A stretch of 64,000 nucleotides of DNA from an uncultured Flavobacteriaceae bacterium (GTDB lineage Bacteria > Bacteroidota > Bacteroidia > Flavobacteriales > Flavobacteriaceae): NCBI GenBank assembly GCA_947494205.1, contig CANLUH010000005.1:1-64000 (forward strand). Direction: 5' to 3'. Below the pieces are notes generated by a model, which worked only from the letters and a program-made list of their open reading frames with translations, had not been told where the DNA came from and searched no databases. Every line of letters starts with the position of its first letter. Position 1 is the first letter of the stretch. Shown here piece after piece: positions 8,092-16,509 of the stretch. A program made the translations under genes and the position numbers.

Positions 8092-9549
8092 TTAACTTAT
8101 AAGATCGTTAACAACATGTCCAGCAACATCGGTTAATCTAAAACGTCGTCCTTGGTGTTTGTATGTAAATTTGGTGTGGTCTACACCCATTAAGTGCATC
8201 ATCGTAGCCTGTAAATCGTGAACATGCACGGGGTCTTTTACAATGTTATAACCAAAATCGTCGGTTTCTCCATAAGTAAATCCAGGTTTTACGCCTCCAC
8301 CGGCCATAAACATAGTAAAGCATTTTGGGTGATGGTCTCTACCGTAATTAGTATCGGTAAGTGTGCCTTGGCTATAATTAGTTCTGCCAAATTCGCCTCC
8401 CCAAACCACTAAAGTATCTTCTAATAAGCCACGCTGTTTTAAATCCATAATCAAAGCAGCTGTAGCTTGATCTATATCTTTGGCTTGTTTCTTTATATGT
8501 GCGGGTAAGTTATCATGTTGATCCCAACCCATGTGGTATAATTGAACAAAGCGAACATCCTTTTCTACCAAACGTCTTGCTAGTAAACAATTGGCAGCAT
8601 AGGTTCCAGGTATGGCAGCATCCGATCCATACATTTGTAAAATATGGTCTGGCTCGCCTTCAATATCCATTGTATCAGGTACAGAGGTTTGCATTCTATA
8701 TGCCATTTCGTATTGTGCAATTCTACTATTTATTTCTGGGTCTCCAAACTCTTGTTCTTGTTTCGCATTTAATTCGCTAATATGGTCTAGCATTTTTCTA
8801 CGTTCAGACCGTGTCATACCTTCTGGATCTTTTAAATATAATACAGGGTCTTTTCCAGAACGGAATTGCACGCCTTGATGTAATGAACTTAAAAAACCAT
8901 TACCCCAAAGTCTCGAATATAAAGGTTGTGCTAAAGCGCGTCCTGTTCCTCTAGATAATAATACGGTAAATGTGGGTAGGTTTTCGTTTAAACTGCCTAA
9001 ACCGTAACTCATCCAAGAGCCTATACTTGGTCTACCGGCTTGTTGCGAACCCGTTTGAAAAAAAGTAATTGCGGGGTCATGATTAATGGCTTCGGTATGC
9101 ATTGATTTTACAAAGCATAATTCGTCTACAATTTTTGCAGTAAATGGCATTAAGTCACTTACCCAAGCTCTAGATTCTCCGTATTGTTTAAAGTTGAAAT
9201 GACTCCCAACTAAAGGGAAACTATCTTGCCCAGATGTCATTCCTGTTAAACGTTGTCCTTTTCTTACCGAATCGGGTAATTCTTGACCTCTCATTTTAGT
9301 CAATAAAGGTTTATAGTCGAATAGTTCTAATTGAGAAGGACCACCACTTTGAAAGAGGTAAATAACGCGTTTTGCCTTTGGTGCAAAATGAGGTAAATTC
9401 ATGCCTGCTAGAGGGGAGTCTGCTGCTTCTACTATCGAAGAAAATGGGTCTAACATAGAAGCTGCCGCTAATCCGCCGATACCTAATCCTAATTTTTTAA
9501 GGAACTGTCTTCTATTATTGTTTAAAAAGTGTTTAGTAATTTCTTCCAT
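8092..9549 (-). CDS. DUF1501 protein, Tat-exported
   Basis: 485 residues. A Tat motif NRRQFLKKLGLG begins at residue 12, followed by an Ala/Gly-rich hydrophobic region, so it is exported folded, probably with bound metal. The DUF1501 body belongs to the alkaline-phosphatase/sulfatase-like superfamily: VIYLFQSGGPSQLELFDYKP near the start, HNDxAITFFQTG-like HDPAITFFQTGS, and GGEFGRT with GRDHHPKC near the end. DUF1501 proteins are almost always paired with PSD1-type cytochromes in Planctomycetes and Verrucomicrobia, as here. The reaction is unknown. Confidence 0.88.
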   Translation of the reverse strand: MEEITKHFLNNNRRQFLKKLGLGIGGLAAASMLDPFSSIVEAADSPLAGMNLPHFAPKAKRVIYLFQSGGPSQLELFDYKPLLTKMRGQELPDSVRKGQRLTGMTSGQDSFPLVGSHFNFKQYGESRAWVSDLMPFTAKIVDELCFVKSMHTEAINHDPAITFFQTGSQQAGRPSIGSWMSYGLGSLNENLPTFTVLLSRGTGRALAQPLYSRLWGNGFLSSLHQGVQFRSGKDPVLYLKDPEGMTRSERRKMLDHISELNAKQEQEFGDPEINSRIAQYEMAYRMQTSVPDTMDIEGEPDHILQMYGSDAAIPGTYAANCLLARRLVEKDVRFVQLYHMGWDQHDNLPAHIKKQAKDIDQATAALIMDLKQRGLLEDTLVVWGGEFGRTNYSQGTLTDTNYGRDHHPKCFTMFMAGGGVKPGFTYGETDDFGYNIVKDPVHVHDLQATMMHLMGVDHTKFTYKHQGRRFRLTDVAGHVVNDLIS

Positions 9550-9553
9550 GCTA

Positions 9554-11911
9554 TTATCCTTTTACAATGGCTTCATCCAAATTAAAAATTAGGCTAGTTA
9601 AAACGCTATAGCCGTATAGGTTATCTTCTGTAATACCTTTAGCTATTAGAGCGTCTTTATTCTCTAATACAATGATTTTAGTCTCGTCATATTCTGCTTT
9701 TGAAGTGTTTAAAAAACGAACTAAGTTTTCTAATTCTGAAGCATCTGGTAGGCGCGATGTTATTTTTCTGAAAATGGTTTCTACTCGTGCTTCGTCCGAA
9801 ATCGTTTCACCTTGTAAAACATCTGCTGCTAGTGTGCTTGCCGCTTCAATTAATTGAGGGTCGTTAAGCATAACTAAGGCCTGCAAAGGTGTACTCGTTT
9901 TTTGTCGTTCTACCATACAAAAGTTTCTTGTCGCTGCATCAAAGGTTAGCATTGCTGGAGGAGGTACGGTTCTTTTCCAAAAGGTATATAAACTTCTTCT
10001 GTAAAGATTGTCTCCAGTGTCCATAATATATTCTGTAAGCCCTTGTCCAGAGGTTGTTTCTGCCCAAAGTCCTTTAGGTTGATAGGGTTTTACACTTGGT
10101 CCTCCTATTTTATCTATTAGTAGTCCGCTAACCGCAAGTGCATTGTCGCGTATCATTTCCGCGGTTAGTTTGTGGCGAGAGCTTCTTGCTAACCATTTGT
10201 TGTAAGGATCTATTTCTAATTGTTCTGGTGTTGTTTTTGTAGTTTGTTGATAGGTATTAGATAGGACCATGCGTTTTATCATTTTTTTCATATCCCAACC
10301 CTCTTCTCTAAAAGTAATGGCTAGCCAGTCTAATAATTCTGGATGAGAAGGCAAAGCACCTTGATTTCCAAAATCGGAAGTAGAGGCTACTATACCTGTT
10401 CCAAAAATTTGTTGCCATAGTCTATTAACAGCTACTCTAGCTGTTAGCGTATTTTTATCGTCGAATAACCAGTTGGCTAATCCTAATCTGTTTTTTTCGA
10501 AATTATCGAAAGGTAAAACAGCCGCTGGTGTGCCTACATTTACTTCATCGCCATGCGCATCGTATGCGCCTCGTTTTAAAACAAAGGTTTTACGGTTTGG
10601 CGCATCGTCTCTCATAACCATTAAATTAACTTCAGGTATCGAGTCTGGCATATTTATAAAGTTAAGCAGTTCCTTAGTTTGAGCTTTGGTAATTTTAATA
10701 TTGGGTTCTGGAATTTCTCCATAATCCATTCGGCCTTTTTCTTTTACTTTATTAAAAAAGCCATAAAAACTAAAGTATTCTTTTTGAGAAATAGGATCGT
10801 ATTTATGATCATGGCACTGCGCACATTCCATAGTTAAACCTAATAAGGATTTAGATACGGTATTGGTTCTGTCTAAAACATATTCTACACGGTATTCCTC
10901 GTCTATAACGCCGCCTTCTTGTGTTATTTTATGATTTCTGTTAAAGCCAGTGGCTACTATTTGCTCTAAAGTTGCATCTGGCATTAAATCGCCTGCGAGC
11001 TGCCATTTTACAAATTGGTCATACGGCATGTTTCTATTAAAGGCACTTATTACCCAATCTCGCCAAGGCCACATAACACGCTCTAAATCGTCTTGATAGC
11101 CGTGCGTGTCTGAGTATCTTGCTATATCCAACCAATTGGTCGTCATGTGCTCACCATAGCTTTTAGATGCTAAAAGTTGATCGACAACAGTTTCGTATGC
11201 ATTAGGATTATTATCGTTTAAAAATGCATCTACAGCTTCTAAAGTAGGAGGTAAGCCTGTAAGGTCGAAATAAACGCGTCTAATTAGTTTTTCTTTACTT
11301 GCACGCTCGGAAGGTGTTAAGTTTTGCTGTTTTAATTTTATTAGAATAAAGTTATCTATTTCATTTACAGGAAGACTTGCATTAGCTACTTTAGGGATGT
11401 TACTTTTTTCGGGAACTATAAATGCCCAGTGGTCTTTCCAAGTAGCGCCTTGTGCAATCCATTTGGTTAACACCTTTTTTTCGTAAGCGTTAAGTGATAG
11501 ATTAGAATCTACTGGGGGCATTATTTTTACAAGATCTGTTGTGTTAATTCTGTTTGCCATAACGCTTGCTATGGTATCTCCGGGTACAATAGCGAAATAA
11601 TCTAAATTCGCGCCTATTGCTGCATAGGCTCCTGCTTTAGTATCTAAACGTAAATTTGCTTCTCGAGTCCCTTCATCTGGACCATGACATAGATAACATC
11701 GGTCTGACAAAATAGGTTTTACATCGAAAATATAATCTACAGTATCTGGAACTTCTTGTACTAAGGCTATATCTCCAGAGGTACTTGCTTCTGTTGCTGT
11801 GTAATTAGATGCTGTATTTTGGTTAAAATACTTATACAATAATACCAATACGAATGGTATAGCAAAGTACAGTATAAGTGTAAATGCTTTATTCTGTTGT
11901 TTAGTTTCCAA
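9554..11911 (-). CDS. diheme PSD1 cytochrome (PSCyt1-DUF1549-DUF1553)
   Basis: 785 residues with one N-terminal membrane anchor (about 10-27). The order is a planctomycete cytochrome C domain with heme motif C72-x-x-C75-H76 (PILSDRCYLCHGP), DUF1549 (about 180-390) with a second heme motif C363-x-x-C366-H367, and DUF1553 (about 445-735) with the conserved NRLWQQIFGTGIV segment. It is first in the operon and probably transfers electrons in the periplasm for the DUF1501 partner. The family is well known in Planctomycetes but has no assigned reaction. Genes follow at 4-7-base gaps or overlaps down to 4130. Confidence 0.88.
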   Translation of the reverse strand: METKQQNKAFTLILYFAIPFVLVLLYKYFNQNTASNYTATEASTSGDIALVQEVPDTVDYIFDVKPILSDRCYLCHGPDEGTREANLRLDTKAGAYAAIGANLDYFAIVPGDTIASVMANRINTTDLVKIMPPVDSNLSLNAYEKKVLTKWIAQGATWKDHWAFIVPEKSNIPKVANASLPVNEIDNFILIKLKQQNLTPSERASKEKLIRRVYFDLTGLPPTLEAVDAFLNDNNPNAYETVVDQLLASKSYGEHMTTNWLDIARYSDTHGYQDDLERVMWPWRDWVISAFNRNMPYDQFVKWQLAGDLMPDATLEQIVATGFNRNHKITQEGGVIDEEYRVEYVLDRTNTVSKSLLGLTMECAQCHDHKYDPISQKEYFSFYGFFNKVKEKGRMDYGEIPEPNIKITKAQTKELLNFINMPDSIPEVNLMVMRDDAPNRKTFVLKRGAYDAHGDEVNVGTPAAVLPFDNFEKNRLGLANWLFDDKNTLTARVAVNRLWQQIFGTGIVASTSDFGNQGALPSHPELLDWLAITFREEGWDMKKMIKRMVLSNTYQQTTKTTPEQLEIDPYNKWLARSSRHKLTAEMIRDNALAVSGLLIDKIGGPSVKPYQPKGLWAETTSGQGLTEYIMDTGDNLYRRSLYTFWKRTVPPPAMLTFDAATRNFCMVERQKTSTPLQALVMLNDPQLIEAASTLAADVLQGETISDEARVETIFRKITSRLPDASELENLVRFLNTSKAEYDETKIIVLENKDALIAKGITEDNLYGYSVLTSLIFNLDEAIVKG

Positions 11912-11977
11912 AATGTGGTGTGTTTAATAGACTTTGAAAAAATGAAATTTATAAGGGGTTCGTTACATTTAATTTGT

Positions 11978-12003
11978 AATTATTTTCAATCAAGAAAATA
12001 ATT
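11978..12003. promoter_or_regulatory. inverted repeat upstream of the cytochrome operon
   Basis: AATTATTTTC and GAAAATAATT form a perfect 10-bp inverted repeat around a 6-base centre, 67-92 bases upstream of the PSD1 gene. No T run follows it on the minus strand, so an operator is as likely as a terminator for the DUF2652 gene. Confidence 0.35.
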
Positions 12004-12081
12004 GCCTACAAGATACTAAATCTCTGTAATCTTTCCGAAATTAAAAAGATTAACTTAAAAGCATTTTTTATACTTATACCT

Positions 12082-13158
12082 TTATTTTTTTTCAGCAAAG
12101 GCTTTTAAGTTGTTTATTGCCTTTTGGATATTTTTTTTAAATTGTTTTTTAACTAGTAGATTCAGTATCAGTTTCTTTATAGGAGATTTAGCAAACCAGA
12201 ATAATTCAATAGTTACCTTACAAGTAGTCTCATTAATTGGTTTTAGAATAAAGAATTGATATAGTTGATCTATAGGTTGAGGACTTTCTGTTAATTCACC
12301 ATAAACTATTTCGTTTGGTTTGCCTTCTTTTGTTACAGTAGTGAAGTTTAAGTGTTTTCCATTAATAACGCAGAGATGCTCACTTCCTAAGCGTGTTACT
12401 TCTGCTTCGTTGTAATCAAATTTATCTACATGCTCAACCCAATATTTTCTGTATTTATAATTGGTAATGATTTCTAAGACCGTATTAATATTTGCATTAA
12501 TGTTTATATTAAAAGAAAGATTGGGCTCTCTTTTAAATTCAATTAACTCTGGGGTTTCAAAAGGTAGAATCTTTAAAAGTGAATTGTCTATTTCTGAATA
12601 AATGAATTTAATTTCTTTATTGTCATAATGTTCACTGCTTTTAATAAAAGAAAAGAGTTTACTATTATAATTTAGAGGCATCATTAATAAATCTGCTAAG
12701 TTTTTACTTATAATAACATAATTATCACTTTCAATTTTGTTTTTTAATAAACGATGTGCTTCTATTACGGCTTGTCCAAAAGGTTTCTTTTTTCCTTGTA
12801 CATTTAAAGATTGTAAATCTCCTGAGTGTGCTACTATTTTAAGTTCTAGTTGCGGTGCCATGGCACAGGCGTTACATGGACAGATTCTATTTTTTTCTAA
12901 AAGTTTAAGGTGTCCATAGAAAGCGGTATACATGGTTTCTATCTGAGCTAATAGTTTTTCTTGAGACGGAATACTATTTTCTTTATAAAAGAATAAAGCA
13001 TCACCTTCTACTTCTGCTAGTTGTAAATTTTGAGTATTGGAGGCAATAAGTATTTCTAATAACTCAGCTATTACATGCTGACTATGTTCTACTTCGGTAG
13101 TTTGTACAAAGTTTGTAAAGCCAGAAATATCAGGAATAAAAAGTAACGATTTAGACAT
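12082..13158 (-). CDS. DUF2652 (cyclase-like) protein with SRPBCC domain
   Basis: 358 residues, no signal peptide. Residues 1-175 are DUF2652, related to class III nucleotide cyclases: LLFIPDISGFTNFV at the start, EVEGDALFFY in place of the catalytic metal region, and a cysteine-rich CPCNAC segment near 95. Residues about 210-355 look like an SRPBCC/polyketide-cyclase-like ligand-binding domain. The cyclase-like part keeps the first Asp (DISGF) and the second acidic position (EGDA), but whether it makes a cyclic nucleotide is unproven. It stands alone, followed by the inverted repeat before the cytochrome operon. Confidence 0.8.
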   Translation of the reverse strand: MSKSLLFIPDISGFTNFVQTTEVEHSQHVIAELLEILIASNTQNLQLAEVEGDALFFYKENSIPSQEKLLAQIETMYTAFYGHLKLLEKNRICPCNACAMAPQLELKIVAHSGDLQSLNVQGKKKPFGQAVIEAHRLLKNKIESDNYVIISKNLADLLMMPLNYNSKLFSFIKSSEHYDNKEIKFIYSEIDNSLLKILPFETPELIEFKREPNLSFNININANINTVLEIITNYKYRKYWVEHVDKFDYNEAEVTRLGSEHLCVINGKHLNFTTVTKEGKPNEIVYGELTESPQPIDQLYQFFILKPINETTCKVTIELFWFAKSPIKKLILNLLVKKQFKKNIQKAINNLKAFAEKK

Positions 13159-13275
13159 ATATTGGTATAGTATTTATCTTAACTAAGATAATGAATATTA
13201 GAATTTTAGTTTGTTAGTAAAGCGTTACATAATGAGTCTTACTTTATGGCTGTAACCTTACAAAATAAAGGGTGT

Positions 13276-13310
13276 AAAAAAACTCATTAAAAATTTTAAT
13301 GAGTTTTTTT
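13276..13310 (-). terminator. intrinsic terminator of the Rrf2-linked operon
   Basis: A 10-bp stem (AACTCATTAA / TTAATGAGTT), flanked by A and T runs on the two sides. On the minus strand it is followed by seven T residues. It lies 60 bases after the stop of the gene at 13371. Confidence 0.85.
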
Positions 13311-13370
13311 ATAGTATAAGAGTAAGCAGATTGAATTGTCTGACTTTACATACTGGTATTTACTGTTTTT

Positions 13371-13757
13371 TTAATCTAAAAATGGTAAGCCTAAAGGGCA
13401 ATCTATAAAATATTGCCAAGAGCCATCTTTTCTTTGTTTTAGTACTTCTGAAGAATGCCCTTCTCCCATTACATTTCCTTCAAAATCTGTAATGTTCCAA
13501 TTGGCTTGTAGCATTGCTATATCTCCATTAATAACTTCACCTGTAACTGTACTTGTTAATTTAGCTTTATTGTCTATGAAAGGTTGAAAGCTTAATCTGA
13601 TTGTTTCTAAACCCGATTTAAGAGGTTCCGATGGAGGAAATGACATACGGTAGTCTGGATGAAAAAAATCTAATATATTCTCCATATTGCCTTCTGTTAT
13701 ACATTCACTAATTAAATTAGCGACATCTCTTGGGTGCATTGCCTTTTTTATTGTCAT
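13371..13757 (-). CDS. NTF2-like (SnoaL-type) protein
   Basis: 128 residues, cytoplasmic, with the alpha-beta cone pattern of the NTF2/SnoaL superfamily: an N-terminal helix (DVANLISECITEGNMENILDFFHPDYRMSF) and C-terminal strands (DIAMLQANWNI, GHSSEVLKQRKDGSWQYFIDCP). Members bind or isomerise small hydrophobic molecules; no catalytic residues can be assigned here. It is the last gene of the operon running from the Rrf2 or hydrolase gene and is 10 bases after another NTF2-like gene. Confidence 0.75.
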   Translation of the reverse strand: MTIKKAMHPRDVANLISECITEGNMENILDFFHPDYRMSFPPSEPLKSGLETIRLSFQPFIDNKAKLTSTVTGEVINGDIAMLQANWNITDFEGNVMGEGHSSEVLKQRKDGSWQYFIDCPLGLPFLD

Positions 13758-13767
13758 TTTATTTATT

Positions 13768-14166
13768 TTAAAGGGTTACGTCTGGTGGACGATTGTCCAT
13801 ATCGAATATTAATTTCCATTCTCCTGCATTATTTTTCCTGAAAATAACAACAACGCGACCAGATTCTCCAACACTTTCACCGTTTTCGGGATTGGTACCT
13901 TCAACTCTAAATTGTCCTGCTATATAGCCTAATTCGTTGGTGGCAATAACTTGTTCTTCTTTAAATAATACTTTTGGTTTAATGTTAAAACTATTTATAA
14001 ACCCTTCTTTTACAGTGGGAATCCCTATTTCAATAGGTTTTGCACTATTAGCATAAACAATTTCAGAATCATAAATACTCATTAACGCTTCTATATCATT
14101 ATTATTAAATGCATTGAGCCATTGCTCTAAAGCAACTCTAACTTCTTGTATTGAATTTGTATTCAT
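13768..14166 (-). CDS. NTF2-like protein, SgcJ/EcaC-like
   Basis: 132 residues. NTF2-like fold: ALEQWLNAFNNNDIEALMSIYDSEIVYAN at the start and GRVVVIFRKNNAGEWKLIFDMD at the end, the usual pattern of DUF4440/SgcJ-type proteins. No signal peptide. It sits in a same-strand cluster with an NmrA-like oxidoreductase and an alpha/beta hydrolase, which suggests that the set handles a small organic substrate. Specific function not known. Confidence 0.75.
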   Translation of the reverse strand: MNTNSIQEVRVALEQWLNAFNNNDIEALMSIYDSEIVYANSAKPIEIGIPTVKEGFINSFNIKPKVLFKEEQVIATNELGYIAGQFRVEGTNPENGESVGESGRVVVIFRKNNAGEWKLIFDMDNRPPDVTL

Positions 14167-14193
14167 TTTGTATTTTATTTTTAAGTTAAAGGT

Positions 14194-15072
14194 TTAAGAT
14201 ATATTCCAATTTACAGAATTCACCCATTCGTTTAATGGCTGAGGTTCTATACCCAAAAGAGCATTAGTTTTTGCATAATCTTTATTGGTGAAATCATTAT
14301 AATTAAGTTCAACATATCTATATAGATTGGAGATTTCTTTGGCTGCTAATTCACCAAATCCGGGCTTTAACTGCTCTTCGAATTCATTTATAGGCACTGA
14401 TACAAAATTGATGTCTTGTCCTATTTTTGATGAGATACTTTCTGCTATTTCATTACCTGTTACTAAGTTTCCCCCAATAGGTAATGTTTGACCTGCTAAT
14501 TCTGGTTTAGATATAGCTTTAACTACATATTGTGCTAAATCGGAATGACTTATCCATGGTATTTTTTTATCTGACGCTAATGGGTAGGGCACAATTTTAT
14601 GTTCTAAAATAACAGGAATAGACCAAGGTGCAGAAATGTTATCTAGATAAATGTCTGGAGCTAGAGTAATTACATTTAGATTAGACTCTTTAAATAGCTT
14701 TTTCATTGCTACTTTAATGTCTAGAGCTAAATACCCAGTTTCTTTTTCCGATAAATGGAACGTAGTATTAAATACAATTAAATTAATGTTTTCTTGTTTC
14801 GCTGCTGCGATAAAATTTTGTGTATACGATTTTGCTAGTTCTATATCGAAAATAAGAGGAAAAGAATAGACAGCTGCCTTTGCGCCTTGCATTGCTTTTG
14901 CTAAAGCTTCTTTATTTTCTAATCCGCCTTTAATAACATCAATGTTCCCTATTGCAGATTTATTAGTATTAGTATCTCTTTTAACGGTTGTTACTTGATG
15001 TCCTTTATTTAATAATGCTTTTGCGATATTTCCGCCTTGAAACCCTGTGGCTCCTGTTACAAATACTTTCAT
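14194..15072 (-). CDS. NmrA-like NAD(P)-binding protein
   Basis: 292 residues. Atypical short-chain dehydrogenase fold with an N-terminal Rossmann motif VTGATGFQGGNIA (G-x-x-G-x-x-G, residues 5-17) and an adjacent KRDT segment at about 31-34 that would favour NADP(H). The central and C-terminal parts match NmrA/HSCARG-type proteins, which may sense redox cofactors or reduce small substrates. The classical YxxxK catalytic pair is not obvious. It is co-directional with, and 31 bases from, the upstream hydrolase gene. Confidence 0.8.
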   Translation of the reverse strand: MKVFVTGATGFQGGNIAKALLNKGHQVTTVKRDTNTNKSAIGNIDVIKGGLENKEALAKAMQGAKAAVYSFPLIFDIELAKSYTQNFIAAAKQENINLIVFNTTFHLSEKETGYLALDIKVAMKKLFKESNLNVITLAPDIYLDNISAPWSIPVILEHKIVPYPLASDKKIPWISHSDLAQYVVKAISKPELAGQTLPIGGNLVTGNEIAESISSKIGQDINFVSVPINEFEEQLKPGFGELAAKEISNLYRYVELNYNDFTNKDYAKTNALLGIEPQPLNEWVNSVNWNIS

Positions 15073-15103
15073 TTTTATTTGTTTTTTTAATGTTTAACTT
15101 TAT

Positions 15104-15949
15104 TTATTTTGAGATGAATTGTTTTATTAATTGAGCAACTTCTAAGCTATACTCTTCTAGTATAAAATGACCCCCATTGAAAAAATGAAGTTCTACCTCT
15201 TTTAAGTCTTTAGCATAAGCTTCTCCTCCGGGTTTACTGAAAAATTTATCATTTGTACCCCAAACAACTAGAGTAGGAGGTTGGTGGTGTTTTAGATAAT
15301 TTTGCCATTCTTCATATTTTTCGAAGTTAGAACCGTAATTATCAAAAAGTGTTAGAAATAATTCTTCTACTCCTGGTCTTTGTAGAAACGCATAGTCTAA
15401 ATAATATGAGGAAGGGTCTATTAAACTAGAATCTTTAGCTCCTGTTACATACTGTTCTTTTAAGCCTTCTAGACTTACCAAATGCTTTTTATAGGCATTC
15501 ATTTTTTCTATATCGTTGTTTTTAACATAGCTACCAATTTGCATAGCCCATTCTCCAAAACCTTCTACATAGGCATTTGCATTTTGGATTATTAATCCTT
15601 TAATTAAATTTGGCCTTTTTGTAGCAATACGAAATCCTATTGGGCCTCCATAATCTTGTACAAATAGATAAAAATGTTTGAGTTTTAATTTATCTATAAA
15701 TTGATTTATTGTATTACTAATATTCTCAAAAGAATATTCATACTCAGTAGTTGAAGGTCTAGAGCTAAATCCGTATCCCGGGTAGTCTGGAGCAATAACA
15801 TGATATTTGTCTTTTAATAGGTTCATTAAATCCTTGTACATGTGCGATGAAGTAGGATTTCCGTGTAAAAGCAATATTGTTTCTTTGTTTTCTTGTCCAG
15901 CTTCTCTGTAAAAAATGGACAGACCGTTTATTTCTATAGTTTTATTCAT
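15104..15949 (-). CDS. alpha/beta hydrolase with Asp nucleophile (dehalogenase-like)
   Basis: 281 residues. The alpha/beta-hydrolase core shows the oxyanion segment LLHGNPTSSH near residue 28 and a nucleophile elbow VQDYGGP, where the nucleophile is Asp rather than Ser, as in haloalkane dehalogenases and epoxide hydrolases. The late motif GTNDKFF and the catalytic His in GGHFILEE complete the triad. The tryptophan that follows the Asp in proven dehalogenases is Tyr here, so dehalogenase activity is uncertain. It is paralogous to the lipoprotein hydrolase at 16510. An ACTGT-N13-ACAGT site lies in the 47-base gap to the upstream Rrf2 gene. Confidence 0.8.
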   Translation of the reverse strand: MNKTIEINGLSIFYREAGQENKETILLLHGNPTSSHMYKDLMNLLKDKYHVIAPDYPGYGFSSRPSTTEYEYSFENISNTINQFIDKLKLKHFYLFVQDYGGPIGFRIATKRPNLIKGLIIQNANAYVEGFGEWAMQIGSYVKNNDIEKMNAYKKHLVSLEGLKEQYVTGAKDSSLIDPSSYYLDYAFLQRPGVEELFLTLFDNYGSNFEKYEEWQNYLKHHQPPTLVVWGTNDKFFSKPGGEAYAKDLKEVELHFFNGGHFILEEYSLEVAQLIKQFISK

Positions 15950-15958
15950 AATATTTTT

Positions 15959-15981
15959 ACTGTTACTTTTTTTGTTACAGT
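15959..15981. promoter_or_regulatory. candidate Rrf2 operator before the hydrolase gene
   Basis: ACTGT-N13-ACAGT (with TTAC/GTTAC flanks) sits 10 bases before the hydrolase start. The same half-sites with the same 13-base spacing occur before the Rrf2 gene itself at 16413-16435, so both are probably bound by the Rrf2 protein encoded between them. Confidence 0.65.
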
Positions 15982-15996
15982 TTTAATCAAAAAAAA

Positions 15997-16407
15997 CTAA
16001 AACTGATTTTTAAATTTTTCTAGAGTTTGAATTTTTAAAATATCTACAATAGCGTTGTCAACGTTATCAAATATTGATAATAATTTTTCATTAATCTGGC
16101 TTCCTATTTTACAATTTACATCTGGTAGATTATTAGAAAGATTTAGTACATGACTATCTCCTTTTATGGCTTCAAAGATATCTGCTAAAGATATGTTTTT
16201 AGCAGATTTCCCTAATCTTACACCTCCATTTTTACCTTCTTTACTTTCAACTAAACCACCACTTTTAAGAGCTTTTAGTTCTTTACGTACTAGAACAGGG
16301 TTTATGTTAAGGCTTTCGGCTATTATAGCAGACGAATGCCATTCTCCTGGATAGTAGGCTAATAGTGTCATTATATGAAGTGATATGGAGAATTTACTTT
16401 TTACCAT
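15997..16407 (-). CDS. Rrf2 family transcriptional regulator
   Basis: 136 residues. Winged-helix Rrf2 fold: an HTH region with LAYYPGEWHSSAIIAESLNINPVLVRKELKALKSGGLV and the wing signature SKEGKNGGVRLGK. It has only one cysteine (DVNCKIG), so it cannot carry the three-cysteine Fe-S cluster of IscR/NsrR; it resembles the cluster-free CymR/YwnA group. It probably represses itself and the hydrolase-NmrA-NTF2 genes downstream through the matching operators at 16412-16436 and 15959-15981. The effector is unknown. Confidence 0.87.
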   Translation of the reverse strand: MVKSKFSISLHIMTLLAYYPGEWHSSAIIAESLNINPVLVRKELKALKSGGLVESKEGKNGGVRLGKSAKNISLADIFEAIKGDSHVLNLSNNLPDVNCKIGSQINEKLLSIFDNVDNAIVDILKIQTLEKFKNQF

Positions 16408-16411
16408 TTAA

Positions 16412-16436
16412 TACTGTAATTTTTTTAATTACAGTA
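16412..16436. promoter_or_regulatory. Rrf2 operator (autoregulatory)
   Basis: TACTGTAAT-N7-ATTACAGTA is a perfect 9-bp-arm palindrome. It lies just downstream of the -7 element at 16437-16444 (minus strand) and covers the expected transcription start, the position expected for a repressor site. Confidence 0.7.
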
Positions 16437-16468
16437 CAAATGTAGTAATTAAATGTTTTAAAATGCAA
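16437..16468 (-). promoter_or_regulatory. promoter of the Rrf2 gene
   Basis: On the minus strand, TTG (16468-16466), 21 bases, then TACATTTG (16444-16437). This fits the Bacteroidota consensus TTG-N19-21-TAnnTTTG. It abuts the palindromic operator. Confidence 0.7.
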
Positions 16469-16509
16469 AATTTATTTAGTTTTATGATTATTGTATTGCA
16501 GAATCCTAT

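Noticed and set aside
15104-15949. Firm call as haloalkane dehalogenase
   Set aside because: The Asp nucleophile fits, but the halide-binding Trp next to it is Tyr, so substrate class stays open.
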